Positions 58,680-64,000 of a stretch of 64,000 bases of DNA are shown here, one piece after another. The stretch spans positions 3,100,001 to 3,164,000 of the forward strand of contig AP026073.1 in assembly GCA_024349765.1 (NCBI GenBank), in the 5' to 3' direction. Below the pieces are notes generated by a model. The model had not been told where the DNA came from. It did not search any database and was given only the letters and a program-made list of their open reading frames with translations. The position numbers and the translations under genes are program-made. Origin of the DNA: Streptomyces nigrescens. Lineage in GTDB: Bacteria; Actinomycetota; Actinomycetes; Streptomycetales; Streptomycetaceae. Numbering within the stretch: the stretch's first letter is position 1; the number at the start of each line of letters is the position of its first letter.

Positions 58680-59588
58680 ATGAACACCCCGGTAAAAATC
58701 ACGGCATTCGCGGCCGCGCTCGCCGCGTCCTTCGGCGTCGCGTACGGCGTCGGCAGCGTCGTCACGCCCGTCACCGCGGCCCCGGAGGCCGCGGCACACG
58801 CCGGACACGGAGGCAGTGGTTCAGCGGGCGGGGCAGGGGAGCACGCGGCGGGCGGCCACGACATGCCACCCGGCGGGCTGCAGATCTCCCAGGACGGCTA
58901 CACGCTCGACCTCAAGACCCCGCAGGTCCGCGCGGCCCGGGCGACGGAACTCCGCTTCGCCATCCGGAACGAAGCCGGCCAACAGGTCACGGCCTACCGG
59001 CGCGAGCACGGCAAGGAACTCCATCTCATCCTCGCCACCCGCGACTTGGGCACCTACCAGCACCTGCATCCCACCCGCGCGGCCGACGGCACCTGGCGCA
59101 TCAAGGCGGAGCTCCCCGCGGCCGGCGCCTATCGGCTCTTCGCCGACTTCACCCCGGACGCCGAGGAAGCCAAGAACCTCACCCTCGGCGCGGATCTCGC
59201 GGCCACGGGCACCTACCGCCCCGCCCCGTTGCCCGCACCGGCCACGGTCGCCAAGGTCGACGACTACACCGTCACCCTCGACGGCCGGCTGCGCGCGGGG
59301 AAAGAGAGCGAACTGACCCTGAAGGTCACCAAGAACGGCCGACCGGTCACCGACCTCCAGCCCTACCTCGGCGCCTACGGTCACCTCGTCGCGCTGCGCT
59401 CGGGCGACCTCGCCTACCTCCACGTCCACCCCAACGGTGCACCTGGCGACGGCAAGACGAAGCCCGGGCCCGAGGTCTCCTTCACCGCCATGGCACCGAG
59501 CGCCGGCGCCTACCGTCTCTTCCTCGACTTCCGGCACGAGGGCAAGGTCCGCACCGCCGCCTTCACGGTCGACGCGGCGCGCGCTTAG
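58680..59588 (+). CDS. Secreted or anchored His/Met-rich copper-type protein
   Basis: A 302-residue protein from ATG 58680 (AAGGAGAA upstream). The signal anchor (about 5-32) is followed by a His/Gly/Met-rich stretch (AAHAGHGGSG, GEHAAGGHDMPPGG). Two similar beta-rich domains come next, each ending in a His cluster and a GAYRLF strand: YQHLHPT (about 120) and YLHVHPNG (about 250), 130 residues apart. Such HxHP repeats bind copper or heavy metal outside the cell. It is divergent from copA and shares its copper boxes, so it is likely copper-induced. It may take up copper exported by CopA. No lipobox is present. Confidence 0.82.
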   Translation: MNTPVKITAFAAALAASFGVAYGVGSVVTPVTAAPEAAAHAGHGGSGSAGGAGEHAAGGHDMPPGGLQISQDGYTLDLKTPQVRAARATELRFAIRNEAGQQVTAYRREHGKELHLILATRDLGTYQHLHPTRAADGTWRIKAELPAAGAYRLFADFTPDAEEAKNLTLGADLAATGTYRPAPLPAPATVAKVDDYTVTLDGRLRAGKESELTLKVTKNGRPVTDLQPYLGAYGHLVALRSGDLAYLHVHPNGAPGDGKTKPGPEVSFTAMAPSAGAYRLFLDFRHEGKVRTAAFTVDAARA

Positions 59589-59595
59589 GGCCTGT

Positions 59596-59629
59596 CCGAT
59601 GGATCAGGGCCGGAAAGGCCCGCCATCGG
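59596..59629 (+). terminator. Nested hairpin after the copper-type protein gene
   Basis: CCGATGG (59596-59602) pairs with CCATCGG (59623-59629), and inside it GGGCC (59607-59611) pairs with GGCCC (59617-59621). It begins eight bases after the stop codon. Confidence 0.7.
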
Positions 59630-59712
59630 GTCTCCTGCTGCCGGAGCCGGCTCCGCATCCGCGTCGAGATCGCCCCGGGCGCGGACGTACGGCGCTCTGG
59701 GATCATGATGCG

Positions 59713-60105
59713 ATGGAACGTATTCGGCAGGCAGTCAGTTCTGGGTCGCCACTCGAACCGCAGATCGGGTTTTCGCGGGCCGTCCGCAAAGGGGCGCATG
59801 TCGCGGTCGCCGGCACCGCGCCCATCGGGGACGACGGGACAACGGTGGGGCAAGGCGATGTCCACGCCCAGACCGTCAGGTGCCTGGACATCGCGGAGGT
59901 CGCGCTGGAGGCGGCGGGGGCATCGCTGGAGGACGTCGTGCGGACCCGCATCATGCTCACTGACGTGACGCGGTGGAGGGAGGCCGCGCGGGCCCACGGA
60001 GAGCGGTTCGCCTCGGTCCGCCCCGCATGCACCTTCGTGGAGGTCTCACGCTTCATCGATCCCGACTGGCTCGTCGAAGTGGAGGTCGACGCCATCCTCG
60101 ACTAG
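59713..60105 (+). CDS. RidA/YjgF-family protein
   Basis: A 130-residue protein from ATG 59713. It shows the chorismate-mutase-like RidA fold: FSRAVRKGAHVAVAGTAPIG, the QTVRCLDIAEVALEAAGASLEDVVRTRIMLTDVTRW core with the conserved Arg, and RPACTFVEVSRFIDPDWLVEVEVDAIL at the end. RidA enzymes hydrolyse reactive enamines and imines. Arg in VVRTRIML is placed like the RidA carboxylate-binding Arg, though this branch (RidA-like, archetype unclear) may have another role. Confidence 0.85.
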   Translation: MERIRQAVSSGSPLEPQIGFSRAVRKGAHVAVAGTAPIGDDGTTVGQGDVHAQTVRCLDIAEVALEAAGASLEDVVRTRIMLTDVTRWREAARAHGERFASVRPACTFVEVSRFIDPDWLVEVEVDAILD

Positions 60106-60175
60106 GTGACGAGAGCGCTGGTCCCAGCCACGCGCGGAGAACGGGCTGGCTGGTCGCTCTGTCGCGCGTGGACCG

Positions 60176-60697
60176 TCAGGCCACGTCGCCGAGGTAGGCG
60201 TCGGGAGGCGGGGGCGTGTGGGACAGGTCGGCGATGGGTTGCCGGAGGGCCTGCGGCAGCAGAGGGGTGGAGGGGAGGTTCCGTAGGGGGACCCATTCCA
60301 GGCCGGTCTGCGTGTCGTCCTGTGAGTGACCGCCGAGTCGATGGGGATCGCCGGTGGGAACGCAGAGGAAGATCGCTTCGATGCGGTGGCTCTCGGACCC
60401 GTCCGCAGGCTCACCGTGATGGGCACCGATGTATTCGCGCAGCCACAACAGTCGGTCGACCGCCACGGTAAGGCCGGTTTCCTCGTGCACTTCGCGGCGC
60501 ACGGCGTCATCGAAACTCTCTCCGGGGTGCTGGCCTCCTCCGGGCAGGAAGTAGCACTCCTGATCTCTCCAGCGGGCGCGCATCAGGAGGACGCGGCCCT
60601 CGTGGAGGATGACGGCCTTGGCAGCGGTGCGGATGTTCGGGGCCGGCGGCTGGGGCACGGTGCTGGTCACCTTCCTGTCGTTCCTTTGTCTGTCCAC
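60176..60697 (-). CDS. Nudix hydrolase
   Basis: A 173-residue protein. The Nudix box is complete at about residues 53-75: Gly, five residues, Glu-Ser-Phe, then Arg-Glu-Val-His-Glu-Glu-Thr-Gly-Leu, that is GX5EX7REUXEEXGU. It splits nucleoside diphosphates linked to another moiety; substrate unknown. GTG 60697 is the longest start; a second GTG nine codons later (60670) is possible. Convergent with the RidA gene. Confidence 0.87.
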   Translation of the reverse strand: MDRQRNDRKVTSTVPQPPAPNIRTAAKAVILHEGRVLLMRARWRDQECYFLPGGGQHPGESFDDAVRREVHEETGLTVAVDRLLWLREYIGAHHGEPADGSESHRIEAIFLCVPTGDPHRLGGHSQDDTQTGLEWVPLRNLPSTPLLPQALRQPIADLSHTPPPPDAYLGDVA

Positions 60698-61007
60698 TCG
60701 TCAGCGGTCCTGTCCCGACCGCCGAGGCGGGTACCTACGAGCACACACGATGCCTGGTCCGTCCGAGAAAGAGACTCGTCCTCACCTTCACCCGCGTCGT
60801 CGCCGAAGATGTGGCGGCGTGACCGCGCCGAGGCCGGGGCGTCGTGCGGAGTCCCATGCGTCATGGACGCACGCTATGCGAGGAGGCTCCGTGGTCGACA
60901 GGGCGCACTGGTTCGGCCGGCTGCTTCGGGTGCGGCAGCCTGCCCAGGGCCGGCTGTCGGCCACCGGTCGTGGGCAGGCTGCCGCGGAGTCGTTCGGGGC
61001 CGTCCCG
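60698..61007. other. 310-base gap without a recognisable gene
   Basis: Between the Nudix start and the collagenase 3' end I see no conserved frame, repeat or strong hairpin. Short frames here lack ribosome sites and typical codon use. It would hold the Nudix promoter, which I could not identify. Confidence 0.5.
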
Positions 61008-63383
61008 TCAGCGGCGCAGGGGGCCTTCGCAGTGGAAGTGGGACGTGCCGGCGCGGCCGTTGGACCAGACCTCGACCTCGCCGAAGGAGCAGTTCATGTC
61101 GCGGAGGTTGTTGTCGCCCTGTGCGGCCCGGTCAAGCACAAAGAAGTCGACGGTCTCGGACATGTCCTGGAAGACCGTATCGGCGTTGCCGGCGTCGGCG
61201 AGGTTCGCCGTGATGCGGCCGTCGCAGGTGAACCGCGGACGGTCCGTCGAGCCGGAGGCGCCGCATGCGTCGGGTGCGATGCCGGTGGACCTGGTGAAGG
61301 ACGAGCGGATCTGGTCGGGTGTGCTGTCGGTCAGCGAGGCGAGGGGGACGTGCTGGGTGTCGGGGACGAACAGGTCGTCGACGTGGGCGATGTTCTTGTC
61401 GAGGAACGTGTCGTACTCCCGCTGGAGTCCCGCGTCCCTGCCGAGGCGGGTGCGCCAGGCGTCGAAGGCCGCCGGGTCGTCGGCCCGCAGGTTCCGGTAC
61501 ATCTCCTTCAGCAGGGAGGGGTGTTCGGCCCACAGGAACTCGAAGAAGGTCCCCGCGTAGTTGTAGAAGCGGAAGCCGTCACCGTCGTAGGTGGCGTGCA
61601 GGAGCTGGTCCACGGTCATGCGGGGGCCGCCGTTGGCGGTGTCGGCGATGATGCCCTTCACCAGTGACTTGCGGACCTTGATGCCGTCGTCACGGGTGCT
61701 GCCGTCGAAGAACTCGGCGGTGCCCTCGTCCATCGCCGTGGTCCGGTCGCCCTCGTACCAGGGGCCCTGGCCGAACACGCCGGGTACCGCCCAGCGGCCG
61801 TTGAGGTAGTGCGTGTACTCGTGCCGGAAGAGCTCCTCCAGCGTGAGGGTGGAGTCCTGCGGGACGCGGCGCTGGTAGGTGTAGAAGGTCGCGCCGTTCT
61901 CGATGTAGATGCCGCCGTTGCTGGTGCCCAGGCCGGTCAGCAGCGGCTGGAAGTTCTCGTAGTCGGCGCGGGAGGCGTACAGCACGATATGCAGCGTGGA
62001 GTTGGTGTCTCCGGCCAGCGGCTCCTCGGTTCCGACCACCCGGTGGAACTGCGTCTTGACCTGCTTGCTGGCGTAGTAGAGCTGGTCGACGGTGTCGCGG
62101 TCGAGGGCGGTGCGGACCGTGATGCCGTCCGTACCGGCCTTGCCGTAGGTGTAGGTCCGGGGGAAGAGGCGCTTCTCGATGTCCTGGCGGCAGACCTTGT
62201 ACGGCGCGCAGGCGTCGAATTCGATCAGCCAGGTGGCCACCTTGGCCCAAGGGGCGCTGTATGCCCCGAAGTTGCGGGCGGTGGTGTCCAGGAGCGGGCC
62301 GAGGCCGGTGACGATCTCGTTGCGCAGCCGGTCGATCTGCCCGGTACGGCCGTACTCGCCGACCGCGTCGCGCACCACCCAGGCGTTGGCCGTGTCCTTG
62401 AGGTGGGTGTAGCCGGCGAAGGCCTTGAAGGCGGCGCGGTAGGACGGGTCGGCCACGACCGCGGCGTGGAAGGCGGTGTCCTTGTTGCCCGGGTAGACGC
62501 CGAGGTAGTGCACGGAGAGCGCGGCGAGCGCGGCGCCGCCCCAGGAGGAGTCCTTGGCGGTGTCCGGGTGGTCCGGGCCCATGGTGGCAAGTACCCGTTT
62601 GACCAGCGGGAGTTGGTACTGGCGCAGGCCCTGCGCGCTGGCCGCGTTGAGGGCTTCGCGGAGCGTCTCGGCGTTGCTGCGGGTCACGTCGAAGGTGTGG
62701 GCGGCGGAGCCGAAGGCGTCGACGGCCCGGCGCATGGCGTCCAGCGTCGCCGGGTCGGCGAGGTCGATCTCCCGGTGGGAGAAGCCCTGGTACGCGACCG
62801 CGTGCAGGTAGGTGAACATCTCCAGCAGGTGGCTGCCGTTCCGGCCGTCATGCCCGGCGGCGACCTGGCCGATGCGGTGCGCGACGGCCTGGATGTGGTC
62901 CTTGGACATGACGGGCGCGAGGCGCTGGTCCCAGGTCCAGATCAGGGTGCGCAGACAGCCGTCGGCGGTGACGTCGGGGGCGGCGAGGAACTCGGTGAAC
63001 TGGTCCGGGGAGAGGTGCGTGATGCCGTCGAGGGTGCAGGGGACGGCGGTCTTGCCGACCGTGGCGTGCGGTGTGCGGGCCGTCGCCTTTGCCTTCGCCT
63101 TGGGCGTGTGCGGGCCGGGGACACGGTCGTTGCCGAGCCCGCCGGGGCCCGGTATCCGGAGGGACGAGGGCTTGGGCGCCTTGGCCAGGCGGTCGACCCG
63201 GTCGTGCGGGGTGGGCGTGGGAGCCGTCGCACCGGCGAAGGTGGCCGGGCCCAGGGCCGCGGCGGCGGTGCGCGGGGCGGGGGAGGGGGTGGCCGGGTAT
63301 CCGGTTCCGGCCGCCGTGACACAGAGCGTCACCGCTGTCGCGGCCGTGAGCAGGGATCTGCGAAGGGTTCTCGAAGGGAACAC
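61008..63383 (-). CDS. Secreted M9-family collagenase
   Basis: A 791-residue protein from GTG 63383 with AGGAGA eight bases upstream. The signal peptide (about 1-32) is followed by a Pro/Ala/Lys-rich linker to about residue 120. A large helical activator domain of the M9N type comes next, then the peptidase domain, with HEYTH zinc motif near residue 520 and the third ligand Glu in DEGTAEFFDG about 30 residues later. The C-terminal end has a Cys-containing ricin- or prepeptidase-like tail. Streptomyces collagenases of this type digest triple-helical collagen or gelatin outside the cell. It has its own promoter (63497-63525). Confidence 0.92.
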   Translation of the reverse strand: MFPSRTLRRSLLTAATAVTLCVTAAGTGYPATPSPAPRTAAAALGPATFAGATAPTPTPHDRVDRLAKAPKPSSLRIPGPGGLGNDRVPGPHTPKAKAKATARTPHATVGKTAVPCTLDGITHLSPDQFTEFLAAPDVTADGCLRTLIWTWDQRLAPVMSKDHIQAVAHRIGQVAAGHDGRNGSHLLEMFTYLHAVAYQGFSHREIDLADPATLDAMRRAVDAFGSAAHTFDVTRSNAETLREALNAASAQGLRQYQLPLVKRVLATMGPDHPDTAKDSSWGGAALAALSVHYLGVYPGNKDTAFHAAVVADPSYRAAFKAFAGYTHLKDTANAWVVRDAVGEYGRTGQIDRLRNEIVTGLGPLLDTTARNFGAYSAPWAKVATWLIEFDACAPYKVCRQDIEKRLFPRTYTYGKAGTDGITVRTALDRDTVDQLYYASKQVKTQFHRVVGTEEPLAGDTNSTLHIVLYASRADYENFQPLLTGLGTSNGGIYIENGATFYTYQRRVPQDSTLTLEELFRHEYTHYLNGRWAVPGVFGQGPWYEGDRTTAMDEGTAEFFDGSTRDDGIKVRKSLVKGIIADTANGGPRMTVDQLLHATYDGDGFRFYNYAGTFFEFLWAEHPSLLKEMYRNLRADDPAAFDAWRTRLGRDAGLQREYDTFLDKNIAHVDDLFVPDTQHVPLASLTDSTPDQIRSSFTRSTGIAPDACGASGSTDRPRFTCDGRITANLADAGNADTVFQDMSETVDFFVLDRAAQGDNNLRDMNCSFGEVEVWSNGRAGTSHFHCEGPLRR

Positions 63384-63496
63384 GAAGGTCTCCTGTGTGG
63401 GGGCGGTGAAACGTGCGCGCCGGGGCTGCGGTGTCCGGGCCCCGGCTGCCTTACAGGCGCCGACCATGAGAGGCATGCGCACGTCATGTGATGTGT

Positions 63497-63525
63497 AACG
63501 TAGTAATGTGAAATTGCACTGACAA
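63497..63525 (-). promoter_or_regulatory. Promoter of the collagenase gene
   Basis: On the minus strand TTGTCA (63525-63520), 17 bp, TACGTT (63502-63497), about 115 bases upstream of the collagenase start. The region is markedly AT-richer than its surroundings. Confidence 0.6.
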
Positions 63526-63575
63526 GCCCTTTGTCGGAGTGTGTTCCGGGGAAATCCCTTTCTCCGCCGGTTAGT

Positions 63576-64000
63576 TCAGACCAGGGGCCGCGCCGCGCCG
63601 GGATGGCGTCGCCGCCAGCGCGCGTACGCCGGGCTGTCGGCGCAGGCGTTCAGATAGCCCTCGCGCACCCGCCGCAGGATCGCCCCGCCGTGCCGGGCGA
63701 GCGGGCCGTCGCGGTGCCAGGCCAGCACATGGCGGTACCACAGGGGGTTGCCGGCCAGTGGGCGCACGACCACCCCCGGTACTTCGATGAAGGTGGCCTG
63801 GCAGAGGCTCACCGCCAGCCCGGCCCGGACGATCTCGATCAGTTGCCGCCCCTCGGCCTCGTAGGGCACCCGGGGATGACGGTCGGTCAGGGCGAAGACG
63901 GACGCCCAGTACTCGCGGGTGCGGTCGCTGTCCGGGCGGGGCGCGGCCCAGTCCTCCGCGGCGAGCCCGGAAAGGCTCACCTCCTCCTGGTCCGCCAGGG
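63576..64000 (-). CDS. LysR-family regulator, C-terminal part (cut by window edge)
   Basis: An open frame runs from the right edge to a stop at 63576, giving about 141 residues. It matches the LysR substrate-binding domain: EDWAAPRPDS, REYWASVFALTDRHPRVPYEAEGRQLIEIVRAGLAVSLC, VRPLAGNPLWYRHVLAWHRDG, and a final basic helix. The N-terminal HTH lies outside the window. A GTG at 63980 is inside the domain and is not the start. Its target could be leftward or further right; the collagenase gene is 190 bases away in the same direction. Confidence 0.83.
   Translation of the reverse strand, partial: LADQEEVSLSGLAAEDWAAPRPDSDRTREYWASVFALTDRHPRVPYEAEGRQLIEIVRAGLAVSLCQATFIEVPGVVVRPLAGNPLWYRHVLAWHRDGPLARHGGAILRRVREGYLNACADSPAYARWRRRHPGAARPLV

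Noticed and set aside
61809-63491. A 560-codon plus-strand frame opposite the collagenase gene
   Set aside because: It is a Val/Gly/Arg-rich shadow of the collagenase, which has signal peptide, HEXXH and a good ribosome site.

Overview
This 64 kb stretch is very GC-rich. Its genes use almost only G or C at third positions, start often with GTG, and belong to families typical of a Streptomyces-type actinomycete: TetR, MerR, IclR, PadR and ECF regulators, an Agl sugar importer, a secreted collagenase, mycothiol-type maleylpyruvate isomerase domains and CsoR-type copper sites. I see no rRNA, tRNA, prophage, intact transposase or CRISPR array. It reads as accessory or arm-like chromosome: many small regulator-plus-target units, and a patch of decayed genes.

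Layout. 0-5 kb: end of an unknown gene, a GT39-like membrane glycosyltransferase, a DUF4190-type membrane protein, a secreted HNH nuclease, and a MerR regulator divergent from a short-chain dehydrogenase. 5-9.4 kb: histidine-use genes hutG and hutU with an IclR regulator, next to the stump of an MFS transporter. 9.4-12.4 kb: membrane alpha/beta hydrolase with divergent TetR, AraC regulator, VOC protein. 12.4-14.8 kb: metal ABC importer of the zinc/manganese type. 14.8-19.7 kb: a CoA ligase, a double-length CoA transferase and a divergent acyl-CoA dehydrogenase, an enzyme set recalling CaiC/CaiB/CaiA. 19.7-22.1 kb: GH88-like hydrolase with an MFS transporter. 22.2-24 kb: nickel/cobalt permease behind a cobalamin riboswitch, divergent from an ArsR repressor. 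24-25.6 kb: membrane protein and ECF sigma factor. 25.7-31.2 kb: Agl-type alpha-glucoside importer with its GH13 glucosidase. 31.4-36.4 kb: orphan solute-binding protein divergent from a PadR/ABC/FtsX exporter operon. 36.5-43.5 kb: M55 aminopeptidase, Cys-rich HTH regulator, DUF2231 protein, small membrane protein, GTP cyclohydrolase I, ArsC-like protein, nucleotidyltransferase, GntR-TetR fusion, and a TetR with two operator copies.

43.5-47.2 kb is a zone of gene decay: a truncated and frameshifted aminobutyraldehyde-type dehydrogenase, the tail of its oxidase partner, an MFS pump with an internal deletion and an SDR with a frameshifting internal deletion, around an aldo/keto reductase that looks intact. 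47.3-50.7 kb: secreted phosphoesterase, MFS transporter and TolB-like protein in a tight operon. 50.8-55.9 kb: a probably leaderless TetR with an acyltransferase, an aldehyde dehydrogenase divergent from a second leaderless TetR over a perfect 25-bp palindrome, and a maleylpyruvate-isomerase-like protein. 56.1-59.6 kb: copper ATPase and secreted His-rich copper-type protein, divergent, with CsoR-like boxes between them. 59.7-64 kb: RidA-family protein, Nudix hydrolase, M9 collagenase and a LysR regulator cut by the window edge.

No single locus is plainly a new defence or biosynthetic system. The most informative signals are regulatory: the stacked ArsR-like palindrome, cobalamin riboswitch and start-codon hairpin; the twin TetR operators; the leaderless regulators; and a promoter element shared by two secreted phosphate-ester hydrolases. 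Alongside these are the CoA module and the clustered internal deletions. All functions are read from sequence motifs and family knowledge; no database search was run.
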